A stretch of 64,000 nt of DNA. Origin: Geosiphon pyriformis. Its lineage: Eukaryota; Glomeromycota; Glomeromycetes; Archaeosporales; Geosiphonaceae. Below, one piece after another: positions 1 to 10,471 of the stretch (its first letter is position 1; the number at the start of each line of letters is the position of its first letter). The stretch lies in assembly GCA_016748015.1 (NCBI GenBank), contig JAAOMT010000571.1, forward strand, positions 148,673 through 212,672, read 5' to 3'. The translations under genes were made by a program, and so were the position numbers. The notes under the pieces were generated by a model. That model worked only from the letters and a program-made list of their open reading frames with translations. It had not been told where the DNA came from and did not search any database.

Positions 1-655
1 GAATTTGGGCAAAGAGAAAAAAGTGCAAGTTCATAAACTAGTACTACAACAAGTTGTATAAAAGAAGAGCTTTTCTCTTCTGGAAAATATATCTTATTTT
101 AGATTTATTACTTAGAACCAATTCTACACACACAAAAAGAAATAAATACCAAATAATTTGAAAAACCAAATTCTTTAATTATTGCCCTAGGAAAATCCCC
201 AAAAACCAACTAACATTTCGAAATTGATTAGCTACCAATTTCAGTAAACTGTTAGTGACTCCAGGCCTGGATAGAAAACGTTTCTCTTGACAAAATTCTA
301 TTTCTTTTACATTTCTTTTATTTTCTTTTATTTTTCTTACTATAATCACTAGAGTAGCCTACAGACAAGATTCTTGTAGAAGAGTTGACTTTTACAGCAA
401 AGTAACTACACATTTTTAGTGAGCTTCCAGACGAGCAATTCCTGGGAAAGAGTTGACATTTACTACAACGTAACTACATAAAATAACTGGCAAGGAATTG
501 GCTATTCCACTTATAAGCCCAGCAGTTCAAATTATAAAAGATAATTTGAAGATAAATTCAGTTATTGGAGATTCAACTACTTCCTGAAAACGTGAATTCA
601 CAGCAAATTAACATTACCAACATTTAAGAAAAGAGACCAAAAACCTCTGGTAATA
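1..655 (+). repeat. Relic Ty3 3' region with start of ORF3, inverted copy at 48.3-49.0 kb
   Basis: This stretch matches, in inverted orientation, about 48330-49020: shared blocks include the segment around CCAGGCCTGGATAGAAAACG (about 262), the segment TCATAAACTAGTACTAC near 32, and the block before 650. Around 490-580 it can be read as a peptide containing KELAIPLISPAVQII, which resembles the N-terminus of ORF3 in the Ty3 elements described below. Homology stops near 650-660, where the LINE begins, so the LINE appears to have inserted here. A near-duplicated segment of about 40 bases (AGAGTTGAC...GTAACTACA) occurs at 380-412 and 450-478. A TATA-like TTGTATAAAAGAAG lies at about 54. The element family assignment is inference. 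Confidence 0.55.
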
Positions 656-663
656 GCAGGAAA

Positions 664-1455
664 ACATGTGTTATCGAGTGCAATTCAGTTAACTACACTC
701 GGGTGCACTGCAACACAGTGTGTTTTAAGTCTGAGAGTGATCTAAATCAGGCTCTGGCCAACACTCTGGTGATAAAAGGTGTCAGTCTTCATTGGTTGCG
801 CCTGTTTGCTGCTTTGTGTTCTTCTTGCAATTCTCTTGGTCATATATCTAGGAATTGTAAGTCAGCTGGTGTGTCTTCAAGTCCGAAAAGCAAGAGGGCT
901 TCTCTTTTGGCTCAGAATTGGTTTAAATTGGCAAAAATTTATGAAAAGAAGTTTGCTCCTGTTTCTCATCATTTGGCTTTTGGTGAGAAGACTTGGGCAT
1001 CAGTGGTTGGCTCTATTCCTTCAGGCACTTCTCTTGGATACAACTCTTAGCTTGGTTCCATTGAAAATGATAAACCTCTTCCTCCAGTAGTGAATGATTT
1101 GAAAAAACATTTAGTTAGCATTAAAAGCAGTCTTGTCAGCCTTGTGAGACAAATTGGTAAGTTGGCTAAGAGGTTGGAACCATTTGTGCTAGTAGTTTTT
1201 CAGTCTAGCTCTGGATGTTAGCTGCTGATGACTCTTTCATCATAGAATCAAGAGAAGGATATAGTAATAGGAGTGGGTTTGGGTGATGCTACTAGTGACA
1301 AAACTGTTGCCGTTTCAGGTTCAACTGCCTCACCTAAGGTTGTGAAATTGGAGAACATGTTGGAAGGTCTTTCTGCTTCAGTCATGAGCCTATTAGCATG
1401 CTTAGATGGTTTGGCTTTAGCAAGTGGTGCTCCTTTTCTACCTCTTTTTCAATGA
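664..1455 (+). pseudogene. LINE-1 ORF1 C-terminal part (CCHC knuckle, coiled helix)
   Basis: The fragment encodes the end of the ORF1 nucleic-acid-binding protein. It holds a retroviral-type zinc knuckle CSSCNSLGHISRNC (CX2CX4HX4C) at about 814-855, followed by the conserved block LAKIYEKKFAPVSHHLAFGE, which parallels LAF/AVS-like sequence after the knuckle in LINE-2. Downstream, a heptad-like segment (SIKSSLVSLVRQIGKLAKRL, about 1117-1176) suggests a helix that may oligomerise. The N-terminal RRM-like part present in LINE-2 is missing through 5' truncation. In-frame stops at 1048 and 1219 show that it is not functional. ORF1 proteins of this type coat LINE RNA. Confidence 0.7.
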
Positions 1456-2340
1456 GTAGTTTGGTATGGAAAATTGCCATGTGTAATGTTTGTGGGTTGA
1501 ACAATCCTGCAAAGCAAAATGATGTCATTTGTTGGCACAAAGATATGAACAATTTGGTTTCTATTTTTACGGAGTCAAAGCTTAAAGAGAAAGTTCGCCT
1601 ATAGTTGACTGACAAATTTGATGGTGTTTGGGTTTTTATTTCTGGTTTGGATTCTGGTTTTATGAGTGCTGGTGTGTTGATTGTCGTAAATTTTTCTTTA
1701 GCAAAACACATCTACAAGGTCTCTAAGGTGCCTGGTCAGCTTCTATCCATTAAGTTGCTTTTCAAAAATAAACTTTTAGTATCTATTTTGGGGCTCTATG
1801 CTGGTGTTTTGTCAATGGTTTGGTTTTCTCAGGCTGGTGAAATCAACTCTCTTATTGTTAGAGCTGTTAATGAGTCTTCTTTTGTCATCTTTGGTGGTGA
1901 TTTTAATAAAAATAGTTCTTGAAAGTGTGCAAGTTTCAAAAAGTGCCTTGAGTTGGAGTTGGTTAACTCTTTGATTGGAAGCCTGGCCATTAAGATGCCC
2001 ACTTGGGCGAATTTTAGAGGTGTTATGAAAACTATTGATTATGTGTTTGTTTCTCCGAATCTGGTCAATTCTTTGGTACGTCATGGTGTTTTGAACATCA
2101 GTGAATATTTTGATACAGACCACCAGGCTGTGTCTGTATCTATGAGCCTGGGTGGTTTATTAAATACATGCTTGTTTTCTCTTCACAAACAGGTGAATAA
2201 AGATCATTGGAAATTTGATGTCAAAAATGCCAGTGAGGCTAAATGGCTTGAGTTTAAGAATGCTATGGCTGCTAACACTACTATGTTATCAGGTGCATTT
2301 GGTGATGCTGTGAAGTTTTCTGATCTTGGTGCTATGTAAA
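1455..2340 (+). pseudogene. LINE-1 ORF2, APE-type endonuclease domain
   Basis: The domain nicks target DNA to prime reverse transcription. It begins near MSSLVWKIAMCNVCGLNNP, the usual N-G-L-N start of an apurinic-type endonuclease, with FTESKL (metal-binding Glu) at about 1567, GGDFNKNSS (D..N motif) at about 1893, DYVFVSPNL at about 2037 and DTDHQAVSVS (the usual SDH box) at about 2112. The order and spacing match the family. A stop at 1602 and another at 1920 interrupt the frame; the first may derive from CAG or TGG. The corresponding domain in LINE-2 lies at about 24240-24990 on the other strand. Confidence 0.75.
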
Positions 2341-4660
2341 ACATTATTTGCAAGATCATAGTTATTTCAGCTGATGGTGCTTTCAAGAAAAGATGGTTCA
2401 AAGGTTTTAATATGGTTTGTAATAAAGTGTCGTCTAGGTTTTATAAGCTAAAGCTGTTGGTTTTCAAGCTGGTAAAAGCTTCTTATTTGAGTTCTAGTGT
2501 TAGTTTTGCTTTGCTTTTGGGTACATGGGACAACCTTGACTCTACTGGTGCTTCAACGGTAAGATTTATGTTCTTTTCTGATGCTAAATTTAATGACATT
2601 TGTTCTGCTCTGGCCAAAGTAAGAAGGTTATACTGCTCTTCTAAATTGCTGGAGTCCAAGTGCACTGAAGAATCTCACATTAGGCAAGTTATTACCAATA
2701 GGATGGAGAGTTTTGAGTTGGATAAGGGTCATACAATCAGAAGTGTATTGGAACATCTTTTTCACAAAGTGGTTTTGGACCATCTGGTTGTGGACAATGA
2801 GTTAGTTCTTGAACCTGATTTGGTTAAGTCCAAGGTGGATGCTATTATGGAAGAATAGACCAGAAAGCGTGTAATGGTTGATGATATTTTTGATACTTGG
2901 TCTTATCAATACAAATCTTTGGACTATGTTTTTGATGATACTTTTTCTGGGATGATGAGTGAGATTGATTTTGATGAGTTGCATCATGTGATTACCAGTC
3001 TTTCTGATAGGAAAGCTGCTGGTCTCTCGGGCATCTCTAATGAGCTTTGGAAACATTGTGATAAGTTGGTTTTGGGTTTGCTTTTGGTTCTTTTGAATTC
3101 TTGTTTGTCTTATAAGTCGGTGTCTAGTCCTTGGAAGGAGGCTTGGGTTTTGATGATTCCCAAACCTTATGAGTGGGAAGGTGTTCTCACGAATACTCAT
3201 CCTATTGCCTTAATCAAAACAGCTTACAAGATTCTATCCAAGATTTTTTCAGATAGGATCTCACTGGCTTGCAGCTCATATGATGTTCTGTATGGTGACA
3301 ATTTTTCGGTTTTAAAGAGTACAGCAACTCAGTCTCCTATTTTTGCAGTTGGCTTGGTAATTAAAAATACTTTGGAAAAAAACCGGGAACTTTGGCTTGT
3401 TCTACAGGACATGCAGAAGACGTATGATTTGGTTGGCTGAGAGCACCTTGAGAGGAGCTTGGTCAGGATCAAAATGTGTAGTAAATTTGTTTGCTTTTTT
3501 GGTAGTATTCATAGGGATTAAACCAACTGTGTCATGACAGATTTTGGTTTACTGGATGTTTGATGGGTTGGACCAAGGTGAAGTTTTTTCCCCTCTGCTG
3601 TGGTGCATATTTTATGATCCTCTTTTGTGTAAAGTCAAGAGAGTGTGTGTAGTTACAAGCTCAATTCTTATTTTGTTTCTAGGAGTGGTCGCACTGAGTC
3701 TCAGGCTGGGCTTTCTACTTTCTTTGCTGCTGGTGCCTTTGTTAATGATACTATTTGGGTTGGTAGCAGTCAGGCTGCTACTCAGCATATTCTCAATGTT
3801 GCTAGTGAATTTTTTCAAGTCAATGACATTTCAATTAATAATGACAAAACTGTGGCCATTCCAATCAACAGCAGAGTTAGTGTTCCATCTCTTTTTATTA
3901 GTGGTTTGCCTATTTCTGTTGTCCGTAAAGGAGAACTTCATCAGTATCTTGGTATCTTTTTGTCAACTGAGGGTCTTTCAAGGCCTAGCTTGACTAAAGC
4001 ACATTCAGATGTTTGTTTCTTTACTAATTTAGTTTTAAGGAAGGTGGTTTCAGATAAGCAGTTCTTGTATCTGGTGTCAGCAGTTCTCCACTCTATAATC
4101 GGCTACAGAATGCAGTTTGACTATGTTCTTGTTAGTATATGTGATAAATGGGATGCTATGATTCGCAAGGGCTTGAAGCTAAAAGCTGGTCTCTTAATAG
4201 ACTTTTCTAGTAATACTATTCACCATCCTTCTTTTTATGGTTTAAAATTTTTTTCACAATGTCAATCTGAGAGTAAAGTAGCTTTACTTATTAGTTTTGT
4301 GAACTCTGGCAGAATTTTGGGGCATCTGTTCAGTCACAGGTCGCATGACTTACAGGTTCTGTGTTGGCAGCCCATTCACTCTTTGATCTCTCCTGTTCGT
4401 ATTCGTGTCAGTGTTTCTAATAATTTCTTGGCTGGTATGGTTCGCATTCTTTTTGATTGCAATTTGTCTTTGGATGGCTCTTTGGCCAGTGCTTTTCAGT
4501 TTTGCAATGGGGTTCCTATGTCTGTCGTTTTTGGCAAGTCTTTATTTTTCAAGTTTTTACCTTTTCTCTGGCATTTTGGCATTGCCTTTATGGATCAACT
4601 TTGTAATCATCATGGCATTGTTTTTAGCTGGTGCACCTTCAAGTGGTAGAAGAGGCTGGA
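2341..4660 (+). pseudogene. LINE-1 ORF2, reverse transcriptase domain
   Basis: This is the reverse transcriptase of the LINE. Visible elements are KAAGLSGISNELWKH (fingers, about 3013), SPWKEAWVLMIPKP (about 3127), ALIKTAYKILSKIFSDRIS (about 3209), GLDQGEVFSPLLWCIFYDPLL (palm, about 3567), and the catalytic box AFVNDTIWVGSS at about 3735. The box is normally F(A/V)DD: here the first Asp is Asn, while LINE-2 keeps FVDD, so the copy would be inactive even without its frameshifts. The thumb-like region with NNDKTVAIPIN and QYLGIFLS follows at about 3840-3965. Frame changes occur near 2865, 3440 and 3645. Confidence 0.8.
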
Positions 4661-6113
4661 CCCTCATGGCCCAGTTCCTGAATGGTTCAATCTTTCTGTT
4701 GCATTTCTTACAGCTTTTCATTCATCTTTCACAGCCTCAGTTGGTGCTGGTTCTCTTAACTTTTATGAGTCTGATAATTTTGTGGCTGCTCATGGTCATC
4801 TTTTCCAGATTGACATTAATAGTTTGTCTGTATATATGGATGGTTTTTTGAAGTATTTGGGCACAGCTAATTGTAGAGCTGGAGCTGCTGTTTTTTTTGA
4901 GGACATTGATTTGGGTTTGGGTGTTGGTGTTCAGGGTTTAGTATTATCTACTTTAGTGGAATTACAGGCTATAGCATTGGCTTTGGAGTGCATGCCTGCA
5001 GCTCGTTCTGTTAATTTGTTTTCGGATAGTCAAGCAGCTTTAGATGCTTGTAGGTCTGAGTTAAGCCTGATGTGCTCTGACTTTCGCAATCAATGTTGGG
5101 TCAAGCATTGGCATATTCGGAATGTTATCCACAGTAAAAATTTGAGAGTTAGTTGGCACAAAGTTAAGGGCCACTCTGGCATTTCGGGGAATAACTGTGC
5201 TAATAGTATTGCTGATGCTACATTTCTATCTAGGTGGTATCTTCCTCCTCATGTGGATGGACACTTTTTGTTGATGGATGGTGGTGTTGTTTCTGGTAAT
5301 TTTAGACACTTTGTTCGAGATGTTTGTTGTGCAGTTTGTTGTGCACACTGGGAGGTTGGTTCTGGTTCTGGATTTCTGGTTAGTAGTTTACGTTCAGATG
5401 TTGACTGGCTTAGTTCTTTTAGGGTTTGGCACCCTGATTTGTATATGGCTGCTGGTTTTACTAGCAGGCTCACAGCTAATACTCACACTTATCTTATGAA
5501 GGCTTTGTACCATCAGCTTTCTGTGGCTGTCCAGAAGCGCATTTACGATAAATGTTACCCTAGTGTCCTGTGTCTGTATTGTGATGAGGTGGAGATTTCT
5601 GATTATGTGTTTTTTTGTATGGCTGATAATTCAGCTTGTTGTCAGGTTTTGGAATCCTGCATGTCTTCTTGGAGGTCACTTTCTGGGCTCTTTTTTTCCT
5701 CTTTGGTTGTGTTGCAGTTTATGTCGACCTGTGCTTCGGATTTGCTGGTTTCCTCAGCTCTTTACAAGGGTTTTGTTTTCAATGGATGGCTTTAGGAGGC
5801 TGTTACTGTCTTCCATGATCCCAAAGTTGCTGGTGTTAAAATTACTGATTTTATGCACTCTCTATGCTTTGCTTTTAGGAATGATATTTGGTTGGTCTGT
5901 ACTAAGCATTGTGCTTTTATGAAAAAGAATGGCCTGATCCCAGTGGACAGATCAATTTCCATCCCAGTTTTTGGTTTGGTTTTGAGATTGTCGCCTGGTA
6001 TGGTTAAATTGCTTGGTATTACTGAAGTCTTTGGCATTCTTTTTGGCTTTTGCAAGTCTTGTTTGTTTTTTTTGGGTATTGGTGACATGATTTTTGTTAA
6101 TATAGTTGTATAG
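4661..6113 (+). pseudogene. LINE-1 ORF2, RNase H and C-terminal zinc domain
   Basis: RNase H removes RNA from the RNA/DNA hybrid. The start SVYMDGFLKYLGTA (catalytic Asp of the first strand) is at about 4828; VELQAIALALECM (catalytic Glu) at about 4957; FSDSQAALDAC (catalytic Asp) at about 5020; and WHKVKGHSGISGNNCAN (His-containing end) at about 5152. After it comes CLYCDEVEISDYVFFC (about 5568), which resembles the C-x2-C...H..C zinc motif typical after LINE RNase H domains; the histidine is Tyr here and His in LINE-2. A frame change near 5795 leads to a C-terminal tail ending at 6113. Decayed but clearly homologous to LINE-2 throughout. Confidence 0.8.
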
Positions 6114-6165
6114 TGTTGTCCTGACTGGCTTAAGTGGCTGGTCACATGTGGTTAAGCACATAATT
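6109..6165 (+). repeat. Conserved LINE 3' tail
   Basis: The segment TGTTGTCCTGACTGG...GGCTGGTCACATGTG recurs, inverted, at the ends of LINE-2 (20315-20360) and of the two ORF1-only elements (17755-17800, 27550-27600). Such a shared tail is what a common reverse transcriptase would recognise. No poly(A) follows. Confidence 0.7.
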
Positions 6166-6170
6166 TACAC

Positions 6171-7041
6171 TGTTACAAGTGATTATTTCTGCTGTTGAAT
6201 TAAATAACAAACCCGTAACTTGGTGCTCAAAAGCTACTTCCATGGATGAGGTTCTGCAAGTGTTGTATCTGAAGGTTTTGGTTGATCTGAAAGTTTTGTT
6301 GTGGAGTTTTTTGTATAATGAACAGAGATTCAGTGGTAATGGTAGTAGTTTTTCTGGAGTTGCAATTATGCCCAATTTCTTTTTCAGCTTGGTGGCCAGA
6401 TTTATTCTGGCAGTTATGTCCTTCTGATAAGCTATCTGTTAATATATATAATTCTACCCTTATTTCTGGGTCTTTTACCAGGCTATCCTTGACGTCAATA
6501 ATTCAGTGCTTAATCTTTTTACTCAATTAGTATACAACAACAAAATCAAAGAAAGAAAAGAAAATAAAATAAAGAAATAAGCCAAGGCAATTCGGTATGT
6601 TAGTATCTCGTCAATAGCCATGATCAAGAGCTATTGTTCCAGCGTGATTAAGTATCAATTACTATCAACATGAAGTGTTGATAGTGGAGAGTGGATGGAG
6701 ATATAGAATAATTATTTATTTGATAATTGGTTTTTTGATTAAGGATTCTGTGGTATCAATTCTGTCTTTTCTGTTTCTAATACTACTGCTAATATATACA
6801 TAATTGGAATTCCTCAATTCCTCAATTCTTCATAACAGGAATCCTGGAATTCCTGGAATTCTGTGATTCTTTTGGGAAGAATTCTGGAATTCTGGAATCC
6901 TGCAATTCCTTGTCAGGGAATCCTGAAATTCCTGGAATCCTGCAATTCCTGAGAGGAATCTTGGAATTCCACATTTATTACACTTACTTCTGATTGGCTA
7001 ATAATTATGCTAATATATTTCCTATATTTCTATGAGTAACA
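6171..7041 (-). repeat. Ty3-A 3' LTR (871 bp)
   Basis: The LTR begins TGTTAC and ends GTAACA and is matched along its length by 15454-16333. In element orientation it has a U3 with a GGAATTCC palindrome array, a TATA-like run just after the array (about 6790-6802 on +), an A-rich central tract (about 6530-6580 on +), a conserved CTGATAA...TTACCAG pair (6424-6482), and a U5 that contains an ORF. Confidence 0.88.
6806..6970. repeat. GGAATTCC palindrome array in U3 of Ty3-A 3' LTR
   Basis: About 165 bases consist of degenerate repeats of GGAATTCC / GGAATCCTG, spaced 10-20 bases apart. The array lies between the LTR edge and the TATA-like sequence. The same array is in the other Ty3-A LTR and in the Ty3-C LTR. 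Confidence 0.8.
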
Positions 7042-7060
7042 CTATTCCCTTCTTTTAATA
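7042..7060 (-). promoter_or_regulatory. Polypurine tract of Ty3-A
   Basis: On - the sequence immediately before the 3' LTR is AAAAGAAGGGAATAG, a purine run that would prime plus-strand synthesis. The stop codon of ORF3 (TAA) is at its upstream edge. Confidence 0.75.
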
Positions 7061-7684
7061 TTGAGCTCCATCAAAATTTAACTCATGTAATTCCCTCTTT
7101 TGAAGTATTTCCTGGATTTTGTTTTCAAGAATTACTTGTGTTATTTGGGTCTGTAATTCTTCAAATTGAGCATTGGTGATTTTTCTCAATTGATTACTGG
7201 TAACCATATTCATTGCTCTGTTGAGCAATATTTCTGGTTTATCTTAAAATGCTGTGTGTATTCGGTATATGGCTCAGGCTTGTGTGAATAAGTTGTTCTT
7301 TTTCACAAAATGTTCTAATTATTGCAGTATTCTTTTATCAAATAATCACTTTGTTTTATCTGTATATAGATTCTGGATATTTACATGTTGTCCCAAGTAA
7401 AAATAACAATAGTTTCGTGAAAATTGTTGTATCCACCAATTCCAAGTTTCTTTAGTCAACTCTTGATATAGTGACTCTTTTGTCAATTCTTTTATTGCTA
7501 ATTTTACTTTCGCCATGATTTTGTCCACAGTATTTTCAGTTTTCTTCTGTGTTTTGAGTTGAAATGTCTTTCTAGTATCTTGATATCAAATGGTTTGTTG
7601 ATTGATTGTAATCTCTATTTCCTGGTGTTGAATTAATTGAAAGAGTTGTTGTGCTAATGAGTGAATGTTGTCTGTAATTTCCAT
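7059..7684 (-). pseudogene. ORF3 of Ty3-A, accessory protein between integrase and 3' LTR
   Basis: I do not recognise this protein. It starts at an ATG at 7684 (MEITDNIHSLAQQLFQLIQH), passes through DKIMAKVKLAIKELTKE (about 7500) and ETWNWWIQQFSRNYCYFYLG (about 7420-7460), then LRKITNAQFEELQ (about 7190), and ends NFDGAQY-stop at the polypurine tract. Each block aligns with Ty3-B ORF3 (51423-52190): MDLSDQILKLSKQLFETIQK, EWKKKLPPAYWFYKIGKQLD, IEQITNQQFEDLQ and FVGAQF-stop. It looks helical and soluble; I see no signal peptide or membrane segment, so it is not an obvious envelope. A stop in the N-terminal third and several near 7210-7330 show decay in this copy. Confidence 0.65.
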
Positions 7685-7819
7685 TTTTCTGATATTTCCT
7701 GTCACATCTACCATGTCTTTATATATTCTTTTGATGGATCAATTTAACGTGTTGTTGTCGATAATAATGATTGGTTCCAGATCTCATGGAATCTTATCTG
7801 GTTGGACTAGTATTCTCTG

Positions 7820-8960
7820 TACTCCTAATTATGGAATATTACTGGTAGATGGTAGTGTGATGTTATAATATGGTTTCAGTTGATCTCCATGTGCTGCTTT
7901 GGTTAAAATTTTGTTATCCAATTTTAATTTGTAAGCTTCATTTTCTAGAATTTTTTCTATGTGAAATGGTCTATTCCATTTGGAGTCAAATTTTTTACTC
8001 CATTGTTTTTCTGCTTTGATACAATGTAGTAATATTTTGTCTCCGATCTTGAATTCAACTAGTTTGTCTGGTAGTTGACTATCGTGTCTTTCTTTCTGTG
8101 TTTTTTGTGACTTTTGGATATTATCAGCTGCTCTTCTTTGTTTGTTTTCCAATGTTTCTATTAAGTCATATGTTCTTTTCAGCAATGTTTCTTGAAAATT
8201 TTCCTCTGTTATTGGTTTAGCTGGATATGTATTAATTTCTCTCTTTACTGGTAACGTTGCTATTTTCCCATATACTAATTCAAATGGTGTTGCTTGTGTA
8301 GTATCCTGTTTTGTTGTCCGATAAACAAATAGTACTGATGGTATGAACAAATCCCAATTGTTCTGGTTTTCTTGGCTGAGCTTGGCTATTGCTTTACACA
8401 ATGTTCTGTTGAATCTTTCTACTAATCTGTTGGTTTGTGGATGGTATGGTGATGATAATGGTTTCTTGATTCCGAATTTTTGGCTTAATTCTGTTAATGT
8501 TCTGTTTACAAAATAAGTTCCTTGGTCTGATAATAATTCTTTTGGACATCTATGTTGACAAATCAAATCCTGATAAACAAATTTGGCAATGAATTCTGCA
8601 TTCACTCTTTGAATTGCTTTTGCCTCTGGCTATTTAGTGAGATAGTCTATAGCTACTACTATGTATCTGTTTCCTCTGCTGGTGATTGTTAATGGTCCGA
8701 CTAAATCAATTCTCATACGGTCAAATGGTTGTCTCACTTTGATTGGTCTTAATGGTTTACTGGGTCTTGTTCCTTCTCTTTGCTGACAAGCATCACAATT
8801 TTGAACATATTGAATGATGTCTGGGTACATTGATGGCCAATAGTATCTTTTTCTAGTTCTTTCTATGGTTGCTTCTTTGTGAAAATGTTCTGCTGTTGGA
8901 TTTGAGTGCATGTTGAATAATATTGTCTTTTTTTCTGGCTCCGTAATTACTCTGGTTGGT
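7820..8960 (-). pseudogene. Ty3-A integrase
   Basis: The integrase inserts the cDNA. Its N-terminal HHCC zinc domain is visible at about 8780-8911 (H of MHSNPTAEHFH, then CDACQQR), followed by a link IRVQ-type segment and the catalytic core: first Asp in MRIDLVGPLTI (about 8690), second Asp in LLSDQGTYF (about 8540), and Glu in RLVERFNRTL (about 8430), a D,D-35-E arrangement. The C-terminal part (FKIGDKILLHCIKAEKQWSKK, about 8000-8060) is the usual GPY/F-like module. I see no chromodomain after it. One stop at about 8627 splits the frame; the rest of the core is well preserved. Confidence 0.85.
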
Positions 8961-9199
8961 TGATCTGGATCCCTTCTATTTTTCTGATAAAGTATATTTT
9001 GGTGAGTGATAAAATATTTTGATTGTTGTTTGATACTCCTTCATTCCGTATAAGATAAATTCTCCTTGAACTGTTAAGTGTTTAGATAATGTTGCAATTG
9101 TTGATATTTTTGTATGTTCATCTTTTATTGTATTTTTTCATTGGTATTGTTCTGGTTTTATTATATTTTTGGGTTGAAATGTTCTTAGATTTGTCTTAT

Positions 9200-10450
9200 T
9201 CATGATAAACCATCAGCATTTCCATTGTTTTTTCCCTTTTTGTAATGTATAGTATAATTGTATGGTGCGAATGCCATTTTCCATCTTGACTGTCTTCCAT
9301 CTCCAAATTCTTGTTTTTGGAGTGATGTTAATCCCTCGTGATCTGTGTATACTTCAAACTTCTGGCTTAAGTATTCTTTTCATTTCATGATGGCCCAGTA
9401 TATTACTAAGTGTTTTTGTTCTGGTATTCCATAGTTTTTTTCGGCTGGTGTTAAACCTTTACTGGCATATGCTACTGGATGTTCTCTGCCGTCTGGTCCT
9501 CTCTGAGATAATACTGCTCCCAATGCTTGGCTGGATGCATCAGTGGTGATGATAAATGGTTTGCTGTAATCTGAATAGATCAGTACTGGAGCTTAAATGA
9601 GCTTTTTCTTCAGAATATCAAAAGCTTTTTGTTGACTTTCTGTCCATTCATATTTCGTATTTTTGTTTTGTAGTTGATTGAGTGGCTGCGCTATTTTGGA
9701 AAAGTTCTTGATAAAATGATGATAGTAGCTGGCAAATCTCAAGAATGATTTCAGTTCTGTTATATTGGTTGGCACTGGAAAGTTCTTTACTATCTCTATT
9801 TTCTCTGGATCCATTTTGATGCTGTCTTTGCTAACTATGTGTCCCAAAAATTTGAGTTCTGTCTTGTCAAAGAAGCACTTTGTCGCATTTAACTTTAGTC
9901 CTGTTCTTCTTAGTCTTTTGAACACTTGTTGAAGATGATAAAGATGATCATCAAATGTCTTTGAGAATACATTGGTGTCGTCCAAGTATACAACTACTGA
10001 TTTTCACAATAAGCCAGTATAAACAATTTCCATTAGCCATTGGAAAGTTGCTGGGACATTGGTTAAGCTGAATGGTATTACTTCAAATTCGAAATTCTCT
10101 TCTCTAGTAGTAAATGCTGTCTTCTTTTTGTCAGCTGGATTCATGGCTACTTGCCAGTAATTACTGTCCAAATCTAATGTGGAGAACTATTTGTTCCCAC
10201 TGAAAGCATCGAATAATTTCTGTATTTGTGGAGTTGGATAACTGTCTCCACAAATTACACTATTGAGTTTCCTGTAGTCTACACAAAACCGGATTTTTCC
10301 ATTTTTCTTACGGACGAGTACCACTGGTGACAACCATGAACTCATTGATGGTTGAATTAGCCTGTTGTCAAGCATTCTGTTTATCTCTTGACAAATAATC
10401 TCGTGGCTGGCTGGTGGCACTCTGTATGCTCTTTGTTTGATTGGCATTGT
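9200..10450 (-). pseudogene. Ty3-A reverse transcriptase and RNase H
   Basis: RT begins with RAYRVPPASHEIICQEINRM (about 10380-10430), has PVVLVRKKNGKIRFCVDYRK (about 10260-10320) and the catalytic YLDDTNVFSKT box at about 9985, then LKLNATKCFFDKTELKFLGH (about 9850-9910). The connection leads to RNase H with FIITTDASSQALGAVLSQ (about 9480-9550) and HLVIYWAIMKWKEY. The box is YLDD rather than the commoner YMDD or YVDD. Stops and frame changes near 10186 and 9590 break the chain. The enzyme copies element RNA into cDNA and digests the template. Confidence 0.83.
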
Positions 10451-10471
10451 ATCTCCAGTCTTGATCTGATG

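Larger units (their letters stand above)
656..6165 (+). mobile_element. LINE-1: 5'-truncated, decayed non-LTR retrotransposon with APE, RT and RNase H
   Basis: The element starts inside ORF1 and runs through ORF2 to a 3' tail (about 6109-6160) that is shared with LINE-2 and the ORF1-only elements. Domain order is CCHC knuckle, APE-type endonuclease, reverse transcriptase, RNase H and a C-terminal zinc motif, as in the I/Tad-like branch of LINEs. The frames are broken by many stops and frameshifts. The + strand is poor in C, as expected from C-to-T decay. The 5' boundary near 656 is where similarity to the flanking Ty3 relic ends; the 3' end directly abuts the LTR of Ty3-A at 6171. No target-site duplication could be identified. 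Confidence 0.85.

Noticed and set aside
6806-6970. Repeat array as a CRISPR-like structure
   Set aside because: The repeats are short, palindromic and without unique spacers of constant length; they sit in the LTR U3 of a eukaryotic element.
7820-8000. Chromodomain at the integrase C-terminus
   Set aside because: No aromatic cage or typical chromodomain sequence is seen before the stop.
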